Positions 29,610-41,550 of a stretch of 64,000 nucleotides of DNA are shown here, piece by piece. How positions within the stretch are numbered: the stretch's first letter is position 1; the number at the start of each line of letters is the position of its first letter. The translations under genes were made by a program, and so were the position numbers. Source of the stretch: Micrasema longulum (Eukaryota > Arthropoda > Insecta > Trichoptera > Brachycentridae); contig JAGVSM010004954.1 of NCBI GenBank assembly GCA_022494885.1, positions 1 to 64,000 on the forward strand, in the 5' to 3' direction. The notes below the pieces were generated by a model. That model saw nothing but the letters and a program-made list of their open reading frames with translations. It was not told the DNA's origin and ran no database searches.

Positions 29610-31373
29610 TGTCAAATTTAATAAAGTTAACCCCCAAGGAAGCGAATGGTACGAATTTGTATTGGTGTAAAATAACTCATATATATCTCTTATATGAGAA
29701 TGTAATGTATATTTGGACATTTTTCAGTAGTTTTGGCTATTTTGAAGTAATTAGTTCCAAAAATGACTTCTGGGGATCAGTTTTGCATAGAGCTGTCACC
29801 CATTTTGTTGTGTAAAATTACTACTCCCTTACAAACTTCAGTATTAAAATAAAGAAGTTCAGTTCTACGGGAAATCGCCAACGTCGAGTCGGGGGGACCC
29901 GACAAGGTACAGGAAGAAGAAAAATAATATTAAAAAATCTGTATTCTTTATCCGCCAGGACACAGAGCATGTTGTGTTATTATTATTATTAACAAGTTTG
30001 CTTTGTTCCATTTAATTATTATCAGAAATAAGGATGTAGACGTGCTATAATTTGAACAAAATCACTGTTCCGGTAATATTATCACGGGGAAAAACATTAT
30101 CTTCACTTCATTTAAATAATACGTTGTTAAACGTATTCGTAGATTTACTAAAACTCGGTACTAAGTTCAAACTACAGTTGAAAAGCCGGCAATAAAGAAG
30201 TAAAACCACAATTTTACACCTCGTTAATTGCCACCCCCAACTAGAACTTCGAAATCTGGGGGCGCAATTACGAGAACGTACAAAGACTGGCTTTCGGCGC
30301 CCGTGACAGATAAAGTGTTAGCAAGAACACGAAGTTCTGGTGAGAGAGACGTTGCTTAAATCTGCCGTTCCAATTATTGCTCGTAATGCTAGGGAATATA
30401 ATATCTACGGAGGAATGCACTGTAATGGTGGAAACTAAAATGAAATTATTGTGGGGTGACAACGTGGCTTCATTATAAACATATGTAGTGCTAATTACGG
30501 AATATTCCTTTATTTCATTACGTCAAACGAGGCATAGAGTTCGTACATCTTAATAATATTATTTTCAATAGGGAAATATCAGATACTACGAATACCGAAT
30601 AAAATATAAGAAATTTTAGAAATAAATAATAGCGATAGAATTTTAATAAATCAGCGGATAGAATTCAAAACCTCACCCTTATTTATCCCTTTACTGGTGG
30701 ATTTTTATAAACTGGCGCGTGTGCTATACTAACACATACGCATTGTGTAGAATTTAATTTTAATTTTTTTATTATTTATTTTAATTTTATTTATATTTTT
30801 TTATATTTTATTTATATTTTATTTTTATTAAATTTAAATTTAAATTTTATTTTTGTTTTATTTTTATTTTATTTTATTTTCCTTTTATGTTTATTTTTAT
30901 TTTTATTTTCATTCTTATTTTAATTTTAATTTTAATTTTAATTTTATTTTTATTTTTATTTATTACGGAAAAACAACAGTTGTTATATAAGAATACAAAA
31001 CATAAAAAATAGTACATCCATCCAGTCAAAGTTTTTCACAAATATAATGAGAGAACATGTTACACAGTAAAGAGAAAAATAATATATTATATAAGACATG
31101 AGAAAAAAAAGAGCTCGTAAGAAGTTTAAGGGATGAGGAAATAGAGTGGAGGAGCGGAGGAGAAGGATTTTCATAATATAGTTGACCAATTCAAAATTTT
31201 GATATTTTAATAAAATAAATATAATTAAAGGATCATAAACTTACTACACTCTGACAAATGTATCCATGAATAAGCCCATGTTATGACATCGCACGGCATA
31301 CGCATTATGAAAATAATCTCTGTTTCTCTCGCGCTCAGACGCGCTTATGAGCGTGACATAGACAACTATTGCT
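29610..31373. other. Unique sequence including a low-complexity tract
   Basis: 30180-30480 is GC-richer and repeat-free ('cgcaattacgagaacgtac'), without a recognised gene. 30745-30965 is a TTTTA/TTTAT-rich low-complexity tract. The rest is AT-rich and unassigned. Confidence 0.5.
30745..30965. repeat. TTTTA/TTTAT low-complexity tract
   Basis: About 220 bp made almost only of irregular TTTTA, TTTAT and TTTTTAT units with single C or G interruptions. It is simple-sequence DNA, possibly grown from a retrotransposon tail. Confidence 0.85.
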
Positions 31374-31588
31374 TTTTGGTAATGTATCCAAAATAAAACA
31401 AGTTTATTGGATTATAATTCTACTTTTTTTATATAAAATATTCAAAGGGCATATTAAAAACATTTTGTTTGTTTGCAATGTCCTAACAAGACGAAACGCG
31501 TCACAATATACCCTTTGGATATTTTATAAAAATAAAGTAGAATTATAATCCAATAAACTTGTTTTATTTTGGATACATTACCAAATTT
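31374..31588. repeat. Fold-back element with about 80-bp arms and a GACGAAAC motif in the loop
   Basis: The left arm (about 31376-31456, from 'tttggtaatgtatccaaaat' to 'attcaaagggcatat') is the reverse complement, with few mismatches, of 31507-31588 ('atataccctttggatatt' to 'ttttggatacattaccaaa'). The spacer contains 'aatgtcctaacaagacgaaa' then 'cgcgtcac'. The same 'tcctaacaagRcgaaac' motif marks both arms of the inverted pair at 41401-42399. It may be a solo terminal structure of a PLE-type element. No coding sequence is present. Confidence 0.75.
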
Positions 31589-32692
31589 AATATGGAATTC
31601 TACCAATTGTTTGCATACACAAATAATAACTATTGCTTTGTGAGTTGCTAATGATATGGTAATGATATATACACAGGATGCTTTTGCGCTCGTCTGAATT
31701 TCGCTGCGATTATCAATAGTAAAAATATAATAATATGTACGAGTATTAAGTTATGGATTAAAAACACTGGTTTATAAATATGCAGGTATTTTATTAAATC
31801 AAATCATGAATAGGTCGATTGTGTAGTGATGGCGTTTTTGCAAAACTTACAAAAAATATTTTTAATGTACAGAATACTGATTTTAAAAATCTTGATGTTA
31901 AAAAAAATATATTTTGGATTAAACCAAAAAAAAAACAATAACTTCAGGAAATGTCATATATTTACGAGTATTTTTTTTTAAACAAGCACGTTTTTTATTT
32001 AATATTTTGTGTTCATCATAATAATGAATTATAGAGTATAATTAAAATGCACAGTACAAATTGTATCGGAAAAAAAATGTGTACACACTTATTAATAAAC
32101 AATTAATCTTGTTATTTATATACTCAAAACAATTTACACAACTTCGAATTCAAGTTCTAGAGTAATTGACTATAAAAAATATTGTTTTCAAATATAAATT
32201 GCCCCTTGTTCTCAGAAGGATTATAATTAGCAAAATACAACATTAAAAAAAAAATTGAATAATATAAAATAATGAAACAAAGTATTTTAGTAAATTAATA
32301 TTACATTTTCTTAACCCATTGTATTTTTTTTCATTCACACCTCCCTCTTATTCAACACCGAATTTAAAAAAAGATAGCTCATTTGGTTAAATTTTTTTGT
32401 TTATATCAACATCCTATGGATTTTAACTGCGTTAGTGTGAATTTTCTGAACGCGCCAGCTTAAGTTTAACTATCGGTAGTTGGACCCTGTACATTGTAAT
32501 AAAACAATAAATGTTTTTCATAGAATAGAATTCTCTCTTACAGTACACCGCCAACACATGTTTCAATAATTTGTCCCACTCTGTTTCATTGAAATATTGC
32601 GTATTGTATCTCTTTCAACTTATTTTTAAATGTACCGATTCTTAAGATAATATTTAGTTTTAAATTAATTATCCTTACACTGTATAATATTC
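31589..32692. other. AT-rich sequence, nothing recognised
   Basis: No gene. Part of 32450-32690 may belong to the PLE-type repeat that carries the hammerhead-like core at 32693, but this cannot be shown here. Confidence 0.45.
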
Positions 32693-32736
32693 ACCAGTCT
32701 GAAGATGCCCATTAGAAAGTGAAAGCGCTAATTGGT
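32693..32736 (+). ncRNA. Hammerhead-ribozyme-like core (copy 5) with strong stem I
   Basis: ACCAGT (32693-32698) pairs over 6 bp, with one G-U, to ATTGGT (32731-32736) as stem I. CTGAAGA (32699-32705) is an exact CUGANGA core. GAAA (32721-32724) is the second core box, followed by the GCGC palindrome as minimal stem III and TA as the cleavage position. The stem II segment (32706-32720) begins TGCCC, but its partner reads GAAAG instead of a complementary run, so stem II does not form. It is the best overall match in the window, but probably inactive. Confidence 0.65.
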
Positions 32737-32929
32737 TAAACAAATAAGTGGAAGTGTATCAAGTATTTTTGATCAATAACTTTTATGTAAATAAAAGTTA
32801 TTATTTCATTATATGAAATATGGATCCCAACTCAATACAGGACCCATGGCCTCATAGAGTTTAGAATACGTTATAATTGTTTTTTTTTATAATATCTATG
32901 TATTTGTATGAATGAATAAAAAAATAAAA

Positions 32930-33190
32930 ATAATTAATTGTATATCCAAAAGCAATATGGCTATTGCGGAGAAATGTTTTCATCCATAAATGTAAAAAAG
33001 AAATTTAATTTGTGACGTCAAGATTCGTGATAATGTTCTAAACGAAATTCAATGGCTAGGAACAAATAAACATGAATTGTGACGTATTAAGGACGTGGTT
33101 GAAGGAATGACCATTTTTGCGGGAATTCAAAATTACAAATTAAAAAATATTTTTCATGCTACTAATAATATTAGCAAAAATTTTTTTTTT
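32930..33190 (+). repeat. Dispersed repeat, inverted copy at 60795-61080
   Basis: Blocks 'gtgacgtcaagattcgtgat', 'aggaacaaataaacat', 'ggaatgaccatttttgcggg' and 'aaattaattgtatatcc'-like flanks recur at 60795-61080 in reverse order and complement ('atcacgaatcttgacgtcac', 'gtttatttgttccttgc', 'cccgcaaaaacggtcattcc'). It has no coding potential and its family is unknown. Confidence 0.65.
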
Positions 33191-33262
33191 CTGAACAGTA
33201 TTTTATAGACCTTTATTATATTAAAAATGTAAAAAAACGCGATTTTTTGCTATTCAAATTAT

Positions 33263-33918
33263 TATTTATTTGGGAAAAAAAAAACAGTTTTTACATATAA
33301 TTCAAATAGAAAATAAGGGTAAATTGTAAAAGCCGTCAATGATCATTTTCCACGGCTATGTAAGTTATTAATCAAGTGAACACATTTAAATAATCCAGTA
33401 ATATAATAAAACTAATTTAAAAGTTAAGAAATGTTAGTTAGTCAGAAACAGCAAATAAAATGTGTAAATATAATAAAATAATAATAAAAAAGTTAAAAAA
33501 AAAAAAAAAACTAATAATAATAAATAAAAATAAAATACATATATATATGATAAATAAGCACATTTACAAAAATCTTTTCTTAAATAAGAAAATAAAAATA
33601 AAAAACTTTAAAAAATATTGAAGAAGGTACAAAACATAAACATGAATATACAATTTTAATGACAAACTCATATAATTATACAGGTGTATTATCATCGTCT
33701 AAAAGTAATATTTTATATTTAGTATGGGAAAGATTAAAAATGTCTGCGTGACCGGAGAGAACGGTATTGTAATAATGACATGCTCTGTAGAAAAAATCAT
33801 TATTTCTTGAGTTTGCCCTGGGTATCGGCAAATTGAATGTAGTGTGGAGTCTTGTCCTGTTAGGAACAAGGTATTTAAATGAACTTATCACTCGCAAATT
33901 ACGGAAATGACATTTCAT
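33263..33918 (-). mobile_element. LINE-g C-terminal end and 3'UTR
   Basis: The minus strand at 33918-33676 reads FRNLRVISSFKYLVPNRTRL, then LPIPRANSRNNDFFYRACHY and YNTVLSGHADIF, the C-terminal tail typical of LINE proteins ('P...RxxxFFYRAxxxYNxL'). The 3'UTR continues to 33263. Part of it (33300-33450) recurs at 9106-9470, where a SINE-B splits it. The copy is 5'-truncated at about 33920. Confidence 0.75.
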
Positions 33919-35654
33919 ACGAAAAAAATATGGAAACGATTTGAATAAAAGTGCAAATATTTATTGACTTATTTTATAAATTAATTGCATCAATAAGTGT
34001 ACCTATTTAATACCAGGGAATTTTTTATAAAACAAGTGAGTTAGAAAATGAATACGGAGCGTCCTCTGATTAGGATAGTTTATGTCTATGTGTCTCCTAA
34101 GTTTAATATCGTCGGGTTTCTGGCGCAAGTGGTAAATAATATTTTACTAGTTGTGAAATTATATATTGCACTTTGAAAGTTAAAAGTTCATCCCTTATCA
34201 TATAAATAACACCATTAGAAAAATGTTTGAAAACACATTTTTTTGTATTTATACGATATATTTTTATTTACTATTTAAACAAAGATTATTTTATGGTTAT
34301 TATGAAAAGATCTTACTTTTCAAAAATTTGTAGTTATCAACTTGTTTCAGACACTCGATAATATACACAACTAACCCCGGGAATAATGCACATTTAAAAA
34401 AAATAATTTTTATAGCAGAGTGCATTTACAGACGCATAATAGTAAACGCGGATTCTTTCACAAAAACAAAGTCACAACTTCAAGTAGAGTAAAGTTAACC
34501 ATTTTATGCCTTACTAAAATAGACAAAACCGACGTTTCGTTGTCTTATTTTCTGCACCTAAAAACTGAAGCGATTTTGTTATTTCTTTTAAAACAGAGTA
34601 TTAAAATAAAATTTTCCGCATTATAACGTTTTGTGTTTTTAAAAAATAGTTACCATATTTGTATACCGTGCGTCCGAAGACCTCAGATAAAAATGTACGT
34701 TTTTATGGGTTTTTGGATGGTTCTAGTTCCCATAGCAATCTATTCATCAATAAAGCAAAACTATTGAGACACGCCGATGGTAAATATTATAGTGCCAAAG
34801 TATTATAGAAAAATCAGACCGTGTTTTTTCTCAAGATAAAACATTATGAAGTTTACTTACAAAGTTTGCTTCGTAATGCTTGTACGTATCCAAAGAAACA
34901 GGTTCTTTTTTCTTAAATAAAACCATGGTCGATTAGTACACATAGACGCACCCTAAGCCCTTAAAGCTTATGCCTAAACGCTCAGTCATGACCAATGCGT
35001 ATTTAATCGTTCTTTAACCGCCAGCTGGTTTTGACTTGAGCTTGATATTTCATTCGAAGCCCAAATGCCTGATTGTGCGTGAAAACGTATAAAAACTGTT
35101 CAGATAAAAGTAAAAAATATGGTGTAGGAACCTCAGTACTTGTTTTTTTTTAAATTCCAAAACATGAAGTAATTAATTTTCAAATGTAGAATTCTTTTTG
35201 CAACTGTCAAACTCTACTCTTCTACCAACAGGGATCTTCTTTATGTAAGAAGGGGATTTTCAAAAATGTAATAAATGCCAGTTTATCATTACTAATCCAT
35301 TAAAAAAATAATGGGTAGAAATTATGAGGAATTTAAGAAAGAATCTGATCAGGACCCATAAAAGCGAATAGTGTTTACAAACATTAAAAAATCATCTTTT
35401 TTTACACACAAAAAAACAAGACCCTTCCAATTTTTTTGTGTGTGCATTTTCATCCAATGCAGTCGTGGTGAACGATGAATAAAACATTTACGCTCCTAAC
35501 TTAACAGATTGAATATTTTAAATGCTTTTTATATGCCTATATGAAAACTCATAATTTTTCTGAAAACCGCACGTAAATCAGTCAAGTAGTTATTTAGCCC
35601 ATCGAGGACACACATACAAACATTGCCTTTTGTATGTATAGATTAATGGATAAC
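33919..35654. other. AT-rich sequence, mostly unassigned
   Basis: 33950-34090 resembles the repeat downstream of the tRNA-like head at 1427. A 13-bp A/T-rich hairpin lies at 35404-35443 ('acacacaaaaaaa' and its complement). No gene was found. Confidence 0.45.
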
Positions 35655-35840
35655 ATATACAGGGCAAACGACCTGTCATTGGCTGGTTGAAGTGGCCACT
35701 GGCCACTTTACACACCGCATAATATCCAACCAACCCTCTTAAATGCCTAGACTTTTATCATTATAAATGTTCTCCATGTTAATCTTAATAACTAGGGGAT
35801 TGAATCCAGTCATTATCTACAAAAAATGATAAACTCAAGT
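35655..35840. mobile_element. SNAP MITE, right part (copy 6)
   Basis: 'cgacctgtcattggctggtt', 'agtggccactttacacac' and the right arm 'ctcttaaatgcctagactt', 'aatgttctccatgtta', 'ggggattgaatccagtca' match the SNAP family. The left arm is missing. A tandem 'ggccactggccact' duplication is private to this copy. Confidence 0.65.
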
Positions 35841-35929
35841 AAAGATAAGTTAAATAAAATAAAACCAAGAAAAAAAAGGAAATTATTTCAGGTTGAACGT
35901 GCCCAAAAAGAGTCAGACTCTTGTGTTTG

Positions 35930-36484
35930 GCGAGTGTAATTTATATATGTACTTCTCAATAGACGCACTTTATCTGAATTATGCTATTTATATAAATTAT
36001 TAAATAATAAAGTAGACTCCTTTAACCTACTCTCCAAAATTAATCTTAATGTCCCCTTTCGCGTGACAAGAAATAAATATTTATTCCATCTGCCAGTCTG
36101 TAGCACTAACTGCACAACACTCTTTCCTCTATCGTTCTTGCTCTAACCATAATGTTTTTTTTTTCATCTATTGATATATTTGACACGCACCTTAATTTAT
36201 TTAAAAATAAATTAAGACTGATTTTTCAGGCTGCAATACATTTCCACTTGCTTTTTGATGATTCTCACACTTACACACACCTGAACACTTACTCCCACAT
36301 ACATACAAACACACCTTATTCTCATATAAATACACATAAACACAACCTTTTGTTGTACCACAATTTAGTATGTATGATTTTTTTATTAAGAAACTCCGCT
36401 TGTCTGTCCTTAAGTCGTATTTTTTAAATGTTATTATATCATTGTCGACTATTTGTTTCTGTAAAATAAATAATAAGGATAAAT
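35930..36484 (+). mobile_element. Jockey-like LINE C-terminal end and 3'UTR
   Basis: The plus strand from 35950 reads RRTLSELCYLYKLLNNKVDS, FNLLSKINLNVPFRVTRNK and YLFHLPVCSTNCTTLFPL, the 'RRTLxDLxYLYKLLNGxxDxPxLLxxIxFxVP' region found near the end of Jockey-like ORF2. A frameshift precedes FDTHLNLFKNKLRLIF (36175-36225). The 3'UTR has a CA-rich part (36265-36345) and an AATAAATAATAAGGATAAATAA end. Confidence 0.75.
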
Positions 36485-37447
36485 AAATAATTAGTTGTAG
36501 CAAATTAATTAAGTGGAGTCAAAACTTTGGTCAGCGATTTCTCAAAACGAGTAATGTCTAGTTATAGCTTTATGGAACTAAGCTTTTAATGTATACGGCA
36601 GTTTTTGAATAAATTCACACGATTTGGTCCTTGAAAAAAGAAAATGGGCGACTCGACAAGAAAATATAACACATGTGCCGTTTGAATACGTTAGTAACGC
36701 CTTTGTAAATGAAATTATCGATAAAACGGGCGTAAAAGCTCTTTGGCCCTGCAAATTGTGATAACTTACCAACGCTTCTATGCAGAATATTCCGTGTCGT
36801 ATGTAAAAACATACATACATTTAAATTTGATTTGGAATTCCTCGCTGTCACTTGTTGGTTTACGATACGGTAGAAACACGAGTATAAAATTTTAGTATCT
36901 ACATGAAATAAGGAAAGTATTTTTAGCGGGAAATCAAATTAAGTAGAGAGCTGACACTAGGGATGTCACGTCACTCACCGAAACATCGATGTTTGAAATA
37001 TTAGTATCGATTGAAAGAAATAAGAACATCGGTATTATGTAGCTATTTTCAGTTTTATTTATTTGTATTCAAATTGGCATTTTGTGCCTTTTACACGTAG
37101 AGAGAAAAATACGTTAGAAAATATGAGTGCAAGTAAATACAGATTTAAAAATAAATGAATTCCAACAGCTAACTTAACAATTTACAAATATTTAAACGTG
37201 AAAAATACATTGATAAGGAAACAGCTGAATGAACAGTTTGGAAATACTCAAAAAATGTAGTCCAATTTCTTTAAAGTTTTTAAAAAAATATTATGTCAGT
37301 AGATGACATATAACGATGTTAGAAAATTCAATAGAAAAAAAAAAACATATCAACAAAGGAATTAAAAGACTCCGTACTACATTTAATTGGTCGATACCTA
37401 CAACTAACTCAGGAAAAACGATTTTTTAATTATCATTCATGTCATTA
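36485..37447. other. AT-rich sequence with two overlapping unrecognised frames
   Basis: Minus-strand frames at 36578-36820 and 36615-36851 overlap. Together they could be one frameshifted coding remnant (YKGVTNVFKRHMCYIFLSS in one frame, LVSYHNLQGQRAFTPVLS in the other). I do not recognise either. The remainder is featureless. Confidence 0.35.
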
Positions 37448-37622
37448 GGTCTCCGTGGTGTAGTGGTCAAGACGCTTGACTCACGCACGGAAGGTTCCGG
37501 GTTCGATTCCCGGTGAGAACACAAAAATTAAAATGTGATTTTTCTCAAGCCTGGGTGCTCTGTGAAGTAATTCACCACTATAATAAGGCCTCCTGGCCTG
37601 TTGTGGTGCAAAAAAAAAATGT
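37448..37622 (+). mobile_element. SINE-A, full-length tRNA-derived SINE
   Basis: Head: 'ggtctccgtggtgtagtgg' (A box), 'gacgcttgactcacgcacgg', then 'ttccgggttcgattcccgg' (B box). Body: 'ctcaagcctgggtgctctgt', 'aattcaccactataataagg', 'cctcctggcctgttgtggtg', then an A tail. Other copies are at 62253 (plus), 60222 (minus), 40081 (minus) and a fragment at 40691. The head resembles an insect tRNA-Val-type sequence, but the acceptor arm is not maintained. Confidence 0.9.
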
Positions 37623-38261
37623 AAAAAAAATATTGTAATACTGTTTTCTCCGGTCACATAGACATTTTTTATCTTTCCCATATGAAATATAGAAGATTCT
37701 TTATAGACAATACGCCTTTTTAGTTATAAAATGTCAGTAATTTTACCTTATTTTATTATTACAAATATAAATACACGTATTTTATTTTTTATTTGCGACT
37801 TATAGGTTCCAAACATTTCCTAATTTTTAAATTCCCTTTATTTTGATACCTATAATGTACTTTATTAACAGCTTACAGATTTTGAAAATTTATATTGACT
37901 GTTTTCACAAAATTTCAGTTTCAGTTTCAATTTATTTTTATTTTCTGTTTTAAAAGAAGAAGTCAAAAAAGAATATAGAATAATATTAAATCAAAAATAA
38001 AAATAAAAACATTATTATTTAGAAATACTCGAGGTCAAATAGCACTTGTGTGGCACTACGCGGTGCGTCGCGGCAACACGAAATATTATTTTCACTCTTT
38101 CGGATGAAACAAACGGCACTACAGCTGCGCTACATTGCGTGACACTCCATTCAAAATTTTGTCGCGTAGCGCGGCTAAGGGCTGCGAAGCTGAGGTGCGG
38201 TTTGACCTCTGGTACTAGTCTCTCCCACCCGTGAAATACAAGAAAAGGGTCGCTATCTTAG
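37623..38261. other. AT-rich sequence followed by a GC-rich patch
   Basis: 38040-38240 is unusually GC-rich ('cactacgcggtgcgtcgcgg', 'ttttgtcgcgtagcgcggct') for this window and carries an open frame (38046-38234) without known motif. It may be an end of a DNA transposon or a decayed exon. No terminal repeats could be paired. Confidence 0.4.
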
Positions 38262-38362
38262 TACTACACTTCATGTGAAATGAGTCACCAATGTCTTGGT
38301 ACTTATTTCCGAGAGTACGCAGTTTATTGATAACTCTATTTTTACCGTATGACCCATGGACA
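38262..38362 (-). mobile_element. LINE-d fragment
   Basis: 'cttcatgtgaaatgagtcac', 'caatgtcttggtacttatt' and 'gataactctatttttaccg' match 46615-46705 inside the LINE-d coding region ('atgtgaaatgagtcaccaac', 'gtcctggtacttattgcc'). Only about 100 bp is retained. Confidence 0.75.
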
Positions 38363-39124
38363 GTGAAAGAAGTCCCCTAACATACCCAAAAAACGAAATT
38401 AAAACCAGGGTCTTGCTATCGGTTTCACTCTTACCAAAAACCTATATATTTTTACCAAGAAACCTTACGGTTTATAAGTATATATAATCAAGTAAGTTTG
38501 TCGGCTTTTATCATATTTTAAATTTCTTTGTAGTCGCAGTTTTAATGTTGTGGAGAAAGTTATTTTACATTTTTAGAGCATTGTTTAAAGTCGGGATTAG
38601 CCTTTTCTGGTTTTGACTCTTTGAATGTGGTAGTTTTGTGATTGTGTAAGTCAGTTACTCTTGTCAGCGAGATGTCATCGTCTCTGATGTATCATTGTGG
38701 TGTTAAGGAGCAAAGGAGTAAAGGAAAAAGCTTTTTAAATTTAAATTTCTCTATCGGCAATTTTACTTTAATTAATCATTTCTACTTTCATTTCTACCCC
38801 ATTCACTGAGTTTGACAAATTGTATGAAAAACTTTCATCGGATATTGTCATTTTTCCTAATTACCGTATTGAAACTACACGAATGTAAGCAAAAACAGTG
38901 TTAATTTAATTATACATATATATATGGGCTTAAATACATACATTAAGCAAATAAAATGTACTATTTTTTTTATGTACCGTCCCAAATGAGTTTTCTCGTA
39001 CAACTCCTGGGAATATAATATCATGATATTCATGTCTTATATGTTTTATTAATAAATAAAAAAAATAAAAAAATAAAAAAAAATCCCAAAATGGTTGATA
39101 TTAAATATTTATTTAAAAAAGGTT
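38363..39124. other. AT-rich sequence, nothing recognised
   Basis: No gene assigned. The A-rich stretch at 39055-39083 may be a retroposon tail. Confidence 0.45.
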
Positions 39125-39287
39125 TTTTTACACTGAAATATTTCATTTCCCTGGACAGGTACCTAAAGCGTAAGACTGGTTATCTTACTTTTATATCGCA
39201 GAAATGATCAAGATACACAGCGATTGGTGTACTAATGCAGTACCCTATGCACCGTTAGATGCGGAAAGGGAATTATGAAGAAATACA
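39125..39287 (+). mobile_element. SINE-C body
   Basis: 'tccctggacaggtacctaaa', 'gcgtaagactggttatctta', 'gatcaagatacacagcg', 'attggtgtactaatgcagta' and the 'gcggaaagggaattatgaag' end match the SINE-C copies at 3393 and 47321. The tRNA head is missing. Confidence 0.75.
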
Positions 39288-40080
39288 TTATAATGAATAC
39301 CCACATCGTTTTTTTTATATTTGGTTGTTTGGAAAAAAAAAACAATTCAGCAATAAGCCCGCCAATGTACAAAAATGCGTGTACGAAAAGTTAAATAAAA
39401 ACCTAATAAATATAATAGGGATATGTTCAAAGCGATCGTGGTATCGATATGTATATTTTTATTATATGTACAATATGCACATCCCTAGCTGATATAGAAT
39501 GAAAGGGAAAATGTCTCGGGCGTATGTGTGGTGGTAAAATCTTCATTCGCAACACTCTTTTTTCGAAGAAATTGGGAAGCGCGGGCGTTGTTAGGCCAGC
39601 CCACAATCGCTGGGTTATGGCGGACCAAAACTATTCGTGGAATGAAAAGAATGCTTCGATAGCCAATAAGAAAGTTTCCCTCCGTTTGATTGCATATTGA
39701 ATGAAACTGGGTTTGCCAACTGTATAAAGATAAACTTCGGCTTGTTCACTCCGCTCCCAATAAAGTTACGACTATATTCCTTTGATTAAATTTACCGCAT
39801 TTTACTTATGATTTGTAAGTCCTGTATTGAATGTCATTAAACGTAAATATCCCTAGAGTTTTTAGTACTTTAAGTACGGTTAAAAATAACCTAGCTATTT
39901 TATTGTCAGACGGTTCGGGTTTTGTAGGAAAATAGGAAACATTAAGTTCATTCCCAGGAGAATGGCAGTATTGGATTCGATCTCCCTCTTGTATTTATGT
40001 CTCTTGCAAATGTTTTGTTTCACTTTGTTGGAAATTTCGAGAATAATGTATCAAAATAAATGTATGTACGTCGGTATCAT
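39288..40080. other. Unique sequence, nothing recognised
   Basis: Frame 39259-39492 has no motif. 39520-39720 is GC-richer, without assignment. Confidence 0.45.
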
Positions 40081-40246
40081 TTTTTTTGCACAGGGGGCCC
40101 AATTACAGTGGCGAATTACATCACAGAATACCCAGGCTTGTAAAAAAATATTCATTTTTTTGTGTTCTCACCGGGAATCGAACCTGAAGCATTCTGTGCT
40201 TGAGCTAAATGTCTTACACCACGTAACTACACCGAGGGGGCCACCA
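40081..40246 (-). mobile_element. SINE-A, diverged copy
   Basis: In reverse complement it reads 'cggtgtagttacgtggtgta' (A-box region), a changed middle, a B box in 'tcaggttcgattcccggtg', 'aagcctgggtattctgtg', 'gtaattcgccactgtaatt' and 'gggccccctgtgcaaaa'. The order is as in the copy at 37448, with more substitutions. Confidence 0.75.
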
Positions 40247-40690
40247 TTAAATGGCAGCACAACTCACCCATGACGTTATGGGCGAAGTAATTTCAAAATT
40301 ACAAAATCTTTAAAAAATCACAGTGATGATAATACGATACATCAAAATAATACTTTTTGGCTGAGGTTGATGGTCTAATTAATTAAACTAAAAATTTAAT
40401 TTAAAAAATCCTCATTAAATAATTAAAAAATAGATAGAATTACACTTTAGATAAAGGCGTTTTTGTAAAAACGTATTTTTTGTACAAAATAAATTGTACA
40501 CGTGTACTTGTTAATTAAAATAGTACAATTGTAAATTAAAATTTATTCTTGAAATTATTCGCAAAAATTGGTAAAGGATTATGAAATATCATGCTATTTC
40601 GGCAGTATATTTTGTTTAATTATTTCATTATTCGTTTACAAAACTGTTTATAAAAAACAGATAAACATACATGAACAGAGTATAGAGTAA

Positions 40691-40719
40691 AGCGTCTTAA
40701 CCACTACACCGCGAAGGCC
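40691..40719 (-). repeat. SINE-A head fragment
   Basis: The reverse complement reads 'ggccttcgcggtgtagtgg' and 'ttaagacgct', matching the first about 30 bp of SINE-A. The rest is absent. Confidence 0.6.
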
Positions 40720-41400
40720 AGAATAATATATCAGAATAATGCATGTACTTCTGTATCACACGTGATGAAACACTTTTGTTCAGTAGTCATATAAATTATA
40801 TATCAAATGGTTGGATTTGAATTGAGGTCGGCAAAAGATTTTTAAAATATATATTTTTATTGTTCATTGGTTAGGAGTCAGAAAAAACACAATTCTTCAA
40901 TTAAGTCACCTCTCTGTGCTACCCATTGTAACAACATTGAAATAATCCAGCATAAATTTCTCCGGTTTATAAATTTTTAACTGCATTTACCACGAAAAAA
41001 TATAAAATAAAATCTTCACTTATATACGTTGAATTTGCTTAAAATTAGTGAAAAGAAGAATAAAATCTGATAGGCTATTTTCGAAGAAAGTTGTAAATAA
41101 AATTATTTCTCTTGTAGTATTTTGGTTGTTGCAAGAGTTAGAGTTCCTACTCCAGTTGGGGATTGACAGAAGAAACGAGGTTGGCGTTCAATGTATATGT
41201 ATTACATGGCGAATACGGAACTTTGTTGTTGAGCACAATGGTAACAGCGATAATGAGTTAAACTGTATGTATGCAATAAACGTATTATTTTTCATAGGTA
41301 ATTGGTGCATTTTACGAAATCGGCTTAAGCCGTAAATGAAAAAAATCAAATCAAAATTAAAATTATGTATTGATTGATTTGGTGTTTATTTTGTAAAACT
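40720..41400. other. AT-rich sequence, nothing recognised
   Basis: Frame 41048-41335 (95 codons; VVFWLLQELEFLLQLGIDRR) is open but unrecognised. Nothing else was found. Confidence 0.4.
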
Positions 41401-41550
41401 CCATATTTAAACTTATAATATTAGTAATCAAACACGGATTTGAGTCTACTGAACACTTTATTTTATTCTTACAAATATAAGATATATAAAAACAAAAATT
41501 TCGTGACAATTGTTTCGCCTTGTTAGGGCATTTTAAAACGAATGTGAAGA

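Noticed and set aside
29529..29720. 63-codon minus frame containing AVAQLVRRPTVKLASRVRFP
   Set aside because: The peptide is the well-known spurious translation of a tRNA-like sequence.
30745..30965. Possible matrix-attachment or replication-origin element
   Set aside because: Base composition alone is not evidence. The tract is ordinary low-complexity DNA.
37481..37681. 66-codon minus frame ending in FSPGIEPGTFRA
   Set aside because: It is a translation of SINE-A and carries no protein homology.
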